Positions 56,749 through 64,000 of a stretch of DNA of 64,000 bases are shown here, piece by piece. Source of the DNA: Brevibacillus brevis (lineage in GTDB: Bacteria; Bacillota; Bacilli; Brevibacillales; Brevibacillaceae). The notes beneath the pieces are model-generated. The model had not been told where the DNA came from, did no database searches, and worked only from the letters and a program-made list of their open reading frames with translations. Position 1 is the stretch's first letter. The number at the start of each line of letters is the position of its first letter. The stretch covers positions 1,313,501-1,377,500 of the forward strand of contig NZ_CP041767.1 in NCBI RefSeq assembly GCF_022026395.1, read 5' to 3'. Position numbers and translations under genes: made by a program.

Positions 56749-56784
56749 CCGCTAATCTACGGAGGATGGATTAGCGGTTTTTTT
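56749..56784 (+). terminator. Terminator after UPF0173 hydrolase
   Basis: CCGCTAATC ... GATTAGCGG followed by TTTTTTT. Confidence 0.88.
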
Positions 56785-56806
56785 CTATGTATGTGGCTGC
56801 GGTGGG

Positions 56807-57001
56807 GAGAAGAATATTTCCAGACTAGGCTCCAGGCTCCGTCCCGCTGGGGGTAAGGCTGTCCGCTCCGAAGGGATTCGCGGGGAAACGCAAAAGTGGT
56901 AGCCGCTACGTAGCCCGGGCACGTTGCGTTTCTTTTGCCCGCGAATCCCTTCTCCGCTAGGAAGGACTCCACAAGTCGCTACGTCTGGAAATATTCTTCT
57001 C
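56807..57001. repeat. Long inverted repeat A, copy 1
   Basis: 195 bp. The outer 19-bp arms, GAGAAGAATATTTCCAGAC (56807-56825) and its exact complement (56983-57001), enclose a second pair (GAAGGGATTCGCGGG and CCCGCGAATCCCTTC) and a partial third (AAACGCAAAAG and TTGCGTTTC), so almost the whole element can fold into one hairpin. No ORF is supported. Confidence 0.85.
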
Positions 57002-57062
57002 TGTCGTGAACTGATTACGTTCTTCCATCTTTTGAAAAATCGGATCAAACGGAAAGCACGTA

Positions 57063-57267
57063 GAGGAAACAGGAGAAATAAGCGAAGATCTTAGGGACAC
57101 CGACCGAGGCGCAATGAAAAAAAGAGAAACAAGCTTTTAGCGTCCACCTCTGAGACGCCACCTGAATGGACGACTTTGGACGCGGGTTTCGCTTTTTTTC
57201 ATGGAGCCGGGCAGTCAATCCCCCAGCGGGTGGCCCTAGAAGCTGGAGCGTTTTCTCCTGTTTCCTC
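57063..57267. repeat. Long inverted repeat B, copy 1
   Basis: 205 bp. Arms GAGGAAACAGGAGAAA (57063-57078) and TTTCTCCTGTTTCCTC (57252-57267) enclose further pairs (ATGAAAAAAAG with CTTTTTTTCAT; GCGTCCA with TGGACGC). Unrelated in sequence to element A. Confidence 0.85.
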
Positions 57268-57318
57268 CCAGCACTACAGCAACAACATAAGGTCTCTAGT
57301 TATGTAGCTGGCGGTGGG

Positions 57319-57514
57319 GAGAAGAATATTTCCAGACTAGGCTCCAGGCTCCGTCCTACTGAGGGCTGAGACTGTCCGCTCCGAAGGGATTCGCGGGGAA
57401 ACGCAAAAGTGGTAGCCGCTTCGTAGCCCGGGCACGTTGCGCTTCTTTTGCCCGCGAATCCCTTCTCCGCTCGGTAGGACTCCACAAGTCGCTACGTCTG
57501 GAAATATTCTTCTC
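57319..57514. repeat. Long inverted repeat A, copy 2
   Basis: 196 bp, with the same 19-bp arms at 57319-57337 and 57496-57514. Differs from copy 1 by a few substitutions in the loop and inner stems (for example CCTACTGAGGGCTGAGACTG replaces CCCGCTGGGGGTAAGGCTG). Confidence 0.85.
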
Positions 57515-57582
57515 TGTCGTAACTTGCTACATTCTTCAATCTTTTAATGCTTTTAAAACCCGTTTAACACGGAAAACACGTA

Positions 57583-57787
57583 GAGGAAACAGGAGAAATA
57601 AGCGAAGATCTTAGGGACACCGACCGAGGCGCAATGAAAAAAAGAGAAACAAGCTTTTAGCGTCCACCTCTGAGACGCCACCTGAATGGACGACTTTGGA
57701 CGCGGGTTTCGCTTTTTTTCATGGAGCCGGGCAGTCAATCCCCCAGCGGGTGGCCCTAGAAGCTGGAGCGTTTTCTCCTGTTTCCTC
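57583..57787. repeat. Long inverted repeat B, copy 2
   Basis: 205 bp, identical by eye to copy 1 with a 520-bp shift. Together with A copy 2 it makes a tandem duplicate of the A+B pair. Confidence 0.85.
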
Positions 57788-57915
57788 CCCACCACTACAG
57801 CACGAGCCAAGATTTTTTACCCAAAAAGAAATCTCTGAAACTAGCATGAAAAGAGAAGGACCACTCATAGATATAGAAGAGGAAAGAAGAAAGAGAAGAA
57901 AGGGTGACTTCCTGG

Positions 57916-58374
57916 ATGAGATTGGTGCACAATAGTCTTCTATTTCTTGCGGGAGTGGTCCTCTATTCACTGGGTGGTCTTGCTTTTCCAGACGGTGGGG
58001 CCTGGCATGATTCTCTGGCCAAGCCCGATGGAACACCGCCAATCTACTTGTTTCGCATCATCTGGCTCATTTTATATGCACTCATAGCATGGTCCTTACT
58101 CATCTTGATTCGAACGAAGCAGATAGACCGTGAGCTTTTGCTCCTCTATGGAATCAATTGGTTTTTTCATCAACTTTTTTTCGTGTTGTTTATCGGTTAT
58201 CAACTGCTCGTGTTGGCTGCGCTGGATACCATTCTGGTGATGTATTCCACATGGGTACTCATTCGCGCCATTCGTCCCCACCACAAAATCGCATCCTCGC
58301 TGCTCATTCCCTATTTCATGTGGAGCGTGTTTGCGATGTGTCTCACGATTGGCTTCTGCCTACGCAACCTGTGA
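57916..58374 (+). CDS. TspO/MBR family membrane protein
   Basis: 152 aa with five membrane helices. TspO pattern: YSLGGLAFPDGGAWHDSLAKPDGTPPIYLFRIIWLILYALIAWSLL, matching the family's W-x-x-L-x-KP-x-x-x-PP and W-x-x-LY blocks. TspO proteins bind porphyrins and cholesterol-like ligands and act in stress or tetrapyrrole control. Start ATG 57916 is chosen because AAAGGGTGA lies at good spacing; GTG 57904 is in frame. The long inverted repeats lie just upstream, so its promoter must be within or right after them. Confidence 0.82.
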   Translation: MRLVHNSLLFLAGVVLYSLGGLAFPDGGAWHDSLAKPDGTPPIYLFRIIWLILYALIAWSLLILIRTKQIDRELLLLYGINWFFHQLFFVLFIGYQLLVLAALDTILVMYSTWVLIRAIRPHHKIASSLLIPYFMWSVFAMCLTIGFCLRNL

Positions 58375-58386
58375 GTACAATAGCAA

Positions 58387-59679
58387 TTACAGGCCCTCGA
58401 CGAGTCGGCTGGCTCGTGCTGTCGCTTCTCTTTTTATTTCCTCCCAATGGAGGGTTTGGAATTGGCGCTGATGCATTAAAATTTTTCCGTTCACAATGGT
58501 CGTATCCACATCGGCTCCCGTTGCGCTGTAGGCAAGCAGGGCAGGGATGTCATGGACAGGCTGGAGGTGCGGTTTATCCAGATCGATCAGGATGAGATCG
58601 GCTCGCTTTCCGGCTTCCAGTGTTCCGACCTCGTGATCGATTGCAAGCAGCTTTGCACTTTCGATGGTAGCCATGCGCAAGGCCGTTTCAGCAGGCAGTA
58701 CCGTTGGATCACCGTGCTTGAGCTTTTGCATCCAAGTCGCGGCTTTGATCTCGGAAAACATATCGAGAGTCGTAGCGCTGCCGGCACCGTCTGTTCCCAT
58801 CCCGACAGTGACCCCAGCCTCGATTAGCTCCCTGACAGGGGCGATGCCGCAGCCGAGCTTCAAATTGCTGACAGGATTGTGTGCGACACCGCCTCTCATC
58901 CCGCGAAGAAGCGCGACATCGGATTCATTCAGATGAACAGCATGCGCGAGCAAGACGTGCGTATCGGCGAACATGCCCAGTTCGTGCAAGTACTCCGTGG
59001 GAGTCTGATTGTACTTGGCCCGGATTTTCTCTCCTTCCTCAATTGTTTCGGCCAGATGGATGTGGAGTGGGATTTGGCGCTTGCGGGCAAGCTCGATGAC
59101 TCCTTGCAAGGGCTTTGGCGGGCACGTATAAGGAGCGTGCGGACCGAGCATCGTCGTGATTCTGCCATCGCCAGTTCCCGTCCAGTTGTCGATGAGGTCC
59201 AAGGCTTCGGCCATTCGTCGTCCTCCGTCATCCTCGAGAAAGACCATGCCGCGAGTCAGGGAAGCACGTATCCCGGAATCAAGTACCGCTTGGGCAACAG
59301 CATCCATATGCACGTACATATCGGCAAAGGCGGTCGTGCCAGAAGCGATCATTTCCGCGATTCCCAGTGTTGTTCCCCAGTAGACATCTTCTCTTGTCAT
59401 CCGGGCTTCAGCCGGGAGCATCTTTTTGTCCAACCAATCCATCAGCTTGAGATCATCGGAAAAAGCACGCAGCAAGGACATGCTGGCATGGTTGTGAGCA
59501 TTGATGAGACCGGGCATCGCTAGCCTATTTTTAGCCAGTATGACATGGTCTGCTTCCTCTTCAAGGGATGGTCCGATTTTGGCGATTCTACCATCCACGA
59601 TCCAAATATCCCCGAGAAATGGCTTCTCTCCTTCAACCATCGTCCATATCATGCAGTCTTTAATCAGTAACGTTTCCAT
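58387..59679 (-). CDS. mtaD: 5-methylthioadenosine/S-adenosylhomocysteine deaminase-type amidohydrolase
   Basis: 430 aa amidohydrolase of the MtaD/SsnA group. Metal ligands and conserved blocks: PGLINAHNHASMSLLRAFSDDLKLMDWL, MLGPHAPYTCPP, HIHLAETIEEGE, LLAHAVHLNESD, GGVAHNPVSNLKLGCGIAPV and MGTDGAGSATTLDMF. Deaminates MTA or SAH to the inosine derivative, and many relatives take other purines, so the substrate is probable rather than proven. AAGGAGGATT ribosome-binding site. Convergent with tspO, with 12 bp between stops. Confidence 0.88.
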   Translation of the reverse strand: METLLIKDCMIWTMVEGEKPFLGDIWIVDGRIAKIGPSLEEEADHVILAKNRLAMPGLINAHNHASMSLLRAFSDDLKLMDWLDKKMLPAEARMTREDVYWGTTLGIAEMIASGTTAFADMYVHMDAVAQAVLDSGIRASLTRGMVFLEDDGGRRMAEALDLIDNWTGTGDGRITTMLGPHAPYTCPPKPLQGVIELARKRQIPLHIHLAETIEEGEKIRAKYNQTPTEYLHELGMFADTHVLLAHAVHLNESDVALLRGMRGGVAHNPVSNLKLGCGIAPVRELIEAGVTVGMGTDGAGSATTLDMFSEIKAATWMQKLKHGDPTVLPAETALRMATIESAKLLAIDHEVGTLEAGKRADLILIDLDKPHLQPVHDIPALLAYSATGADVDTTIVNGKILMHQRQFQTLHWEEIKREATARASRLVEGL

Positions 59680-59889
59680 GGGAAAATCCTCCTTTTTATT
59701 CCTAGTTGCGATGCAAGCGTAAAGCTTGACGCCGCGAGAAAGTCAAGGAGGGAATTTTTTGAAAAAGGGAGAACAAATTCAGACGAGTTGTGCTGAGCTT
59801 TGCAAATTTGAAATATTGTTTATTAGATAACAATTGACGAGAGAAATAACGCTACATAAAATGTAGATAAGATTTGGGGGAAGAAAGAG

Positions 59890-60756
59890 ATGTCACATAT
59901 GTTAAATGGAGGGCTTGTCAGCCTGCAAGCAATCTTGGATCAATTGAAGCCTTCGGAGCGAAAAGTCGCTGATTATATCCTGGCTCACCCGGAAGATGTC
60001 GTGAAGCTATCTGTCCAAAAATTGGCGGAATATAGTGGGGTATCCGAGGCGACGATTATCCGTTTGGCTCGCTCTCTTAATATGAAGGGATATCAGGAGC
60101 TAAAGCTGCGCGTCGCAGGAGATTTGACGAAACAGACGGCGATGGGCAGTTATCAGGAGATCATGATGGAGGGTTCAGTTGAATCGATTATGCAAGCGGT
60201 TAGCTGGAACAATATTCAATCCATTCAGGATACGCTCTCTGTCTTGTCCAACGAAGAAGTAAAGAAAGCAGTCGACGTGCTGTCGGTTGCCAGGAAGATC
60301 GATGTTTACGGCGTCGGTGCATCGGCGGTCATTGCTGACGATATCCGGCAAAAATTTTCGCGGATTAACTTGTGGTGTGAGGCTTATTCGGATTTTCACG
60401 CACAATTGACGTCGGCAGTCACTTTAACGGAAAAAGACGTAGTCATCGGCATATCTTATTCAGGACAGACCGAAGACATTATTCAATCGTTGACGGAGGC
60501 CAAGCAGCAGGGAGCGACCATCATTACCCTGACCAAATTCGGTCCCTCGCCAGTAGCCGAACTAGCCAACATTCGGTTGTTCACCAGCTCGGTAGAAAAA
60601 AGCATTCGCAGCGGAGCAATGGCTTCACGCATTGCTCAATTGAACGTCATCGATATTTTGTTTATTACCATGATCAGCAGGATGCAAGAGCGAGTCATTC
60701 CCCTGTTGGAAAAATCAAGGCTTGCTGTTAGTCGAACGAAACGCTCATCGACGTAG
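59890..60756 (+). CDS. MurR/RpiR family transcriptional regulator
   Basis: 288 aa. N-terminal RpiR HTH (LKPSERKVADYILAHPEDVVKLSVQKLAEYSGVSEATIIRLARSLNMKGYQELK) followed by a SIS sugar-phosphate-binding domain (GVGASAVIADDIRQKF, VIGISYSGQTEDIIQSLTEAKQQGATIITLT). Binds a phosphosugar ligand, in MurR N-acetylmuramate 6-phosphate. First gene of an apparent operon: serine hydrolase 17 bp later, then a sugar-binding lipoprotein and an ABC permease. The layout recalls the Bacillus mur/ami muropeptide-recycling cluster, but here with an ABC importer. Confidence 0.9.
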   Translation: MSHMLNGGLVSLQAILDQLKPSERKVADYILAHPEDVVKLSVQKLAEYSGVSEATIIRLARSLNMKGYQELKLRVAGDLTKQTAMGSYQEIMMEGSVESIMQAVSWNNIQSIQDTLSVLSNEEVKKAVDVLSVARKIDVYGVGASAVIADDIRQKFSRINLWCEAYSDFHAQLTSAVTLTEKDVVIGISYSGQTEDIIQSLTEAKQQGATIITLTKFGPSPVAELANIRLFTSSVEKSIRSGAMASRIAQLNVIDILFITMISRMQERVIPLLEKSRLAVSRTKRSST

Positions 60757-60773
60757 GAGAAGGGAGGGTAGAC

Positions 60774-61811
60774 ATGGACGATCTGGAGCTGCTTTTGCAA
60801 GGATGGGTGGATAGCGGTTTGCTCCCGGGAGCTGCCTTGCGAATCGTGCGTGATCGTCGTATCTGGTATGCGTGTGATGTCGGAACGACGAGTATTGCCA
60901 AAGACCAGCCAGTGACGCCGAATACCATGTTTGACCTGGCGTCGCTCACCAAAGTGACGGCGACGCTGCCTGCTATCCTCTTGCTCGTGCAGGAGGGAGT
61001 GGTAGCGCTGGATGATCAGATTGGTCAATTTTTTCCCGATTGTCCCGCTGACAAAAAGCGGATCACACTCGAACAGCTGCTTGCGCATACCTCAGGAATG
61101 CCGGCAGATTTGGCAGAGAGAAGGCGCGATAGCGAGATCGATTTGCCAGAGCTGTTGTATGCGCAAGAATTGATTCACGAGCCTGGGGCCCAGGTAGTTT
61201 ACAGTGATTTGGGCATGATCTGGTTGGGCCTCGTTATCGAGCAAGTAACAGGAGAGCGCTTAGACCAGTTTGTTACCCGGCGCATCTTCACCCCATTGGG
61301 TATGACACATACGGTTTTCTGTCCGAACCGACATATTTATCGGAATATTGCGTCTACTGAGTATTGTAGCCTGACCAACGACTACATGACAGGAGAGGTT
61401 CATGATGAGAAAGCATTTGCGATGGGAGGGGTTGCGGGACATGCTGGACTTTTCTCAACAGCGGACGATCTTTGCCGATACGCGATGAGCTGGTTGTACC
61501 AAGAGCCTCGAATACTTGCGAGCGAATGGTACGAACTGGCGATTCGCAATCATACAGAGCAAGCAGGAGGGAGTAGAGGGTATGGCTGGGAGCTCAATCA
61601 AGCGTCCACGACCTTGAGCTGTGGAAGCGGCTTGCATCGTAGGAGCTTTGGGCATACAGGCTTTACTGGAACCAGTATGTGGATCGACCCAGAGCAACAG
61701 TTTGCTGTCATCTTTCTGACTAACGCCGTTCATCTAGGCCGCAATCATCAGCTTCGGCAATTACGACCGATATTGCACGATGCTGTTACGGCCCAGCTTT
61801 TGCAGACCTAA
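60774..61811 (+). CDS. Serine hydrolase, beta-lactamase/AmiE (YbbE)-like
   Basis: 345 aa class C beta-lactamase-type hydrolase. Active-site motifs: SLTKVTATLPA (SxxK), YSDLGMI in the YxN position, and GHTGFTGTS near the C-terminus. B. subtilis YbbE/AmiE, in the mur operon, is an N-acetylmuramyl-L-alanine amidase of this fold, and the neighbours here match that context, so release of peptides from MurNAc is a reasonable inference. There is no signal peptide, so it acts inside the cell or by an atypical route. AGAAGGGAGGG ribosome-binding site. Confidence 0.85.
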   Translation: MDDLELLLQGWVDSGLLPGAALRIVRDRRIWYACDVGTTSIAKDQPVTPNTMFDLASLTKVTATLPAILLLVQEGVVALDDQIGQFFPDCPADKKRITLEQLLAHTSGMPADLAERRRDSEIDLPELLYAQELIHEPGAQVVYSDLGMIWLGLVIEQVTGERLDQFVTRRIFTPLGMTHTVFCPNRHIYRNIASTEYCSLTNDYMTGEVHDEKAFAMGGVAGHAGLFSTADDLCRYAMSWLYQEPRILASEWYELAIRNHTEQAGGSRGYGWELNQASTTLSCGSGLHRRSFGHTGFTGTSMWIDPEQQFAVIFLTNAVHLGRNHQLRQLRPILHDAVTAQLLQT

Positions 61812-61836
61812 GGGAAGAAAAAGGGGAGGGTTTCGC

Positions 61837-63120
61837 ATGAAGCAATTTCGTTTTCGCTATGTAGCTGCTATCGTGTTGGCTGCGGTTATGGTGATGACAG
61901 GATGTAGCAGTGGAGGAACCGAAGCAGAGTCAGTCGGCGGACAGGGTGGAGGACAGCAGGTAACACTCTCGATGCATAGCTGGCGCGTAGAAGACACGGA
62001 GGGCTACAAAGCCATCATCAAAGCTTTTGAGGCAGACCATCCGAATATCAAAATTGACTTCAAACCATTCAAAGCAACGGAGTACAATACCATCCTCAAC
62101 ACGGCGCTCCAAAGCGACAGTGGCCCAGATATTTTGCAGCTACGTCCCTATGCTCCGGGGATTGCCTTGGCTGAAGCTGGACACTTGGAGCCGCTCGACA
62201 ATGTGCCAGGCATATCTACCATCCCAAAAGACGTCCTCGCAGCGGCCACAGGTAAAGATGGTAAAGTCTACGGTGTCCCACTATCCCTGAACTCCACGCA
62301 ATTTTACTACAACAAGAAAATCTTCGAGCAAAATGGCCTCCAGGCACCGAAAAGCTGGGATGAGCTGATTGCGACAGCCAAAACATTAAAAGAGAAAGGA
62401 ATCGTCCCGATCTCTTTCGGAGCAAAGGAAGGCTGGCTCCTCTCTCTCAGTCATGGTGTAATTGCTCCAGCTAGCTATAGCGGTACGAACTATCTCGACA
62501 AGCTGCTAAAAGGAGAAAGTGACTTAAAAAGCGCTGAGTTCCTCCAATCTGTGCAGCGTATGCAAGAACTTATCCCTTATTTCCCGGAAAATTATGTGGG
62601 TCTCGAATTGAATGATATGCGGACGTTGTTCGCCACGGAAAAAGCAGCGATGTTCATCAATGGCAGCTTTGAACTGGAAGGCATCAAAAAGCTCAACCCT
62701 GATTTGCCGCTTGATTTCTTCCCGATGCCAACCGATGACGGAAAACAAGTCCTAACAACCTGGGTCGACGGCTCCTATGCTGTAAACGCCAAGTCCAAAC
62801 ACAAAGCAGAGGCATTGAAGTTCATGGAATTCATGGCGACGAAAAAGTTTGGGGAGCTATTCGCCAATCAGTTCAAACGAATCAGCGCGGTGCCAGGTGT
62901 ATCGACTGACGATCCGTTGGTAAACAAGATGGCAGAGCTGTCCCAATCAAGCGCCACACCCTATTTGATGGTCGTCAGCTTCGCGGAAGGAAAACCGACC
63001 ACGAAGCAAACATTGGAAAACGCCCTCCAAGGCATGTATTTAGGCAAGCTCACCCCTGAGCAGGTCGTAGAAGAAGTGCAAAAGTCGGCGGCTACCTGGT
63101 TCCCTCCCTTTAAAAAGTAG
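61837..63120 (+). CDS. ABC transporter sugar-binding lipoprotein
   Basis: 427 aa from ATG 61837 (AAGGGGAGGG upstream). Signal peptide with lipobox VMTGC, then a type I extracellular solute-binding fold: HSWRVEDTEGYKAIIKAFEADHPNIKI, DILQLRPYAPG, VYGVPLSLNSTQFYYNKKIFEQNGLQAPKSWDEL, and a conserved FINGSFELEGIK. Group I (carbohydrate) type. Followed 86 bp later by the permease gene. Ligand unknown; a disaccharide or muropeptide fits the operon. Confidence 0.92.
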   Translation: MKQFRFRYVAAIVLAAVMVMTGCSSGGTEAESVGGQGGGQQVTLSMHSWRVEDTEGYKAIIKAFEADHPNIKIDFKPFKATEYNTILNTALQSDSGPDILQLRPYAPGIALAEAGHLEPLDNVPGISTIPKDVLAAATGKDGKVYGVPLSLNSTQFYYNKKIFEQNGLQAPKSWDELIATAKTLKEKGIVPISFGAKEGWLLSLSHGVIAPASYSGTNYLDKLLKGESDLKSAEFLQSVQRMQELIPYFPENYVGLELNDMRTLFATEKAAMFINGSFELEGIKKLNPDLPLDFFPMPTDDGKQVLTTWVDGSYAVNAKSKHKAEALKFMEFMATKKFGELFANQFKRISAVPGVSTDDPLVNKMAELSQSSATPYLMVVSFAEGKPTTKQTLENALQGMYLGKLTPEQVVEEVQKSAATWFPPFKK

Positions 63121-63206
63121 AAAATAGCAGACAAAAAGGGGGAGTGGACCTGAGGTGGGTTCACTCCCGGCTTCTGAACAGGCCGCGATGATTTTTGGAA
63201 AAAGGG

Positions 63207-64000
63207 GTGGGTATCATCGAGACGGTAAACCGAAAAAGCATTCGAACAAAGGGGCAAGTACGCTGGCTGATTCACTTGTTTCCACTGCCCGCACTTGTTA
63301 TTTATACGTTGTTTGTCGTGTACCCGATCTTTTCGGCATTCTTATACAGTCTGTACGACTGGAATGGCATCAAGCGCGGGGTTTTTGTTGGACTGCAAAA
63401 TTTCATTACGCTGTTTACGGTAGAGCCTTTCAACGAAATGTTCTGGAATGCTTTTCGGCATAACGTCTTCTACTTTGTGGTCGAAATGATTGTGCAAAAT
63501 GGGATTGCCTTCGGTCTGGCTTTTCTCATCTATCGCAAAATACGAGGTTCCGGCTTTCTCAAGATTGCTTATTTCATGCCAAGGCTGTTGTCTGTTATTG
63601 TAATTGGTTTTTTATGGAAGTTAATATTGAATCCGAATTATGGGGCACTCAATACGATTTTGGCAAAAATTGGTCTAGGGGAGTGGGCCAGACCATGGCT
63701 GGGGGACCCAGATACAGCGCTTCTTGCGATTATTTTGATTAATTGTTGGTTTGGTATAGGCTTTGCCATGCTGATCTTTTTGGCGGGACTTCAGTCGATC
63801 CCGGAGGATTTGATCGAGGCGGCGAGATTGGATGGGGCAACAGGCTTGCGGATGCTGTGGAAAATGATTTTGCCGCTGTGCATGCCAGCGATTACGATTA
63901 TGACGATATTTACGTTCATTCAGGCGTTTGAAGCGTTCGAGCTCGTCTACGCTATGCAAGGCTCGATGGGTGAGCCGTTTTATTCGACGGATACGCTAGC
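63207..64000 (+). CDS. ABC transporter permease (sugar type, MalF/UgpA-like), 3'-truncated by window edge
   Basis: Open reading frame running off the end. I set the start at GTG 63207, with GGA about eight bases before it. Membrane helices start at LIHLFPLPALVIYTLFVVYPIF, then SLYDWNG, FVGLQNFITLF, and later the permease signature EAARLDGATGLRMLWKMILPLCMPAI, the EAA loop that contacts the ATPase. The second permease is presumably beyond the window. Third component of the operon with the binding lipoprotein. Confidence 0.9.
   Translation, partial: MGIIETVNRKSIRTKGQVRWLIHLFPLPALVIYTLFVVYPIFSAFLYSLYDWNGIKRGVFVGLQNFITLFTVEPFNEMFWNAFRHNVFYFVVEMIVQNGIAFGLAFLIYRKIRGSGFLKIAYFMPRLLSVIVIGFLWKLILNPNYGALNTILAKIGLGEWARPWLGDPDTALLAIILINCWFGIGFAMLIFLAGLQSIPEDLIEAARLDGATGLRMLWKMILPLCMPAITIMTIFTFIQAFEAFELVYAMQGSMGEPFYSTDTL

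Noticed and set aside
56807..57787. CRISPR array
   Set aside because: The repeats are ~200 bp, inverted and only in two copies each; there are no short direct repeats with spacers.
57696..57935. 79-aa open frame ending KRRKGDFLDEIGAQ before tspO
   Set aside because: Most of it lies in inverted repeat B; no ribosome-binding site; it overlaps the tspO start. Even the 29-aa tail from the internal Met lacks a start signal.

Overview
The window looks like chromosomal DNA from a Firmicute of the Paenibacillaceae, most likely Brevibacillus (B. brevis group). Evidence: strong purine-rich ribosome-binding sites before almost every gene, moderate GC, a thermolysin-type neutral protease, a trpS T-box, a preQ1-I riboswitch and many Bacillus-like regulators. 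The genus is an inference; no rRNA or tRNA gene was seen. No CRISPR array was seen.

Layout. 1-2 kb: end of a sigma-54 enhancer-binding regulator followed by an LD-carboxypeptidase. 2.1-13.6 kb: an accessory island. A DUF4280 (PAAR-like) protein and a VgrG-like spike protein with a C-terminal toxin domain are followed by an immunity candidate, then by a trail of orphan cassettes. Each cassette has a fragment of the spike gene, a toxin tip (two deaminase-like) and an AT-rich immunity gene (SUKH-3-like, SitI3-like, SMI1/KNR4-like). The array is interrupted by a decayed HTH replication-type gene and by an IS256-family element with an 8-bp target duplication. 14-21 kb: two paralogous secreted serine hydrolases with C-terminal SLH-like regions, divergent from a membrane sensor protein and a fused histidine kinase-response regulator; all three promoter regions share a 12-bp palindrome or lie beside one.

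21-36 kb: a coiled-coil protein; an AbiEii-type nucleotidyltransferase with a duplicated-domain partner; two tandem DUF1259 genes; dps; coaA; a DUF523 protein; a BCCT transporter; a LysR regulator divergent from a purine permease; a secreted protein; a GntR/HPP/Crp-Fnr unit with a shared operator-like motif; and a queuosine-precursor transporter under a preQ1-I riboswitch.

36-56 kb: a giant secreted nuclease behind a Pho-box-like repeat; trpS with a T-box reading UGG; a TetR/HXXEE pair with two palindromic operators; a winged-helix regulator; a neutral protease; an APH-type kinase and HEAT-like protein; two M20 amidohydrolases in an operon; and a secreted LamG-Big-dockerin-phosphodiesterase. 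56.8-57.8 kb: a gene-free stretch made of two tandem copies of a pair of ~200-bp long inverted repeats. 57.9-64 kb: a TspO protein, an MtaD-type deaminase, and an operon (RpiR/MurR regulator, serine hydrolase, sugar-binding lipoprotein, ABC permease running off the end) that suggests import and recycling of a sugar or muropeptide.

How they work together: many products act on the cell surface or outside it (proteases, nuclease, phosphodiesterase, serine hydrolases, LD-carboxypeptidase, muropeptide uptake). The island looks like a diversifying set of toxin tips for one spike protein. No sheath, tube or baseplate genes are in the window, so the delivery machine is not visible here.
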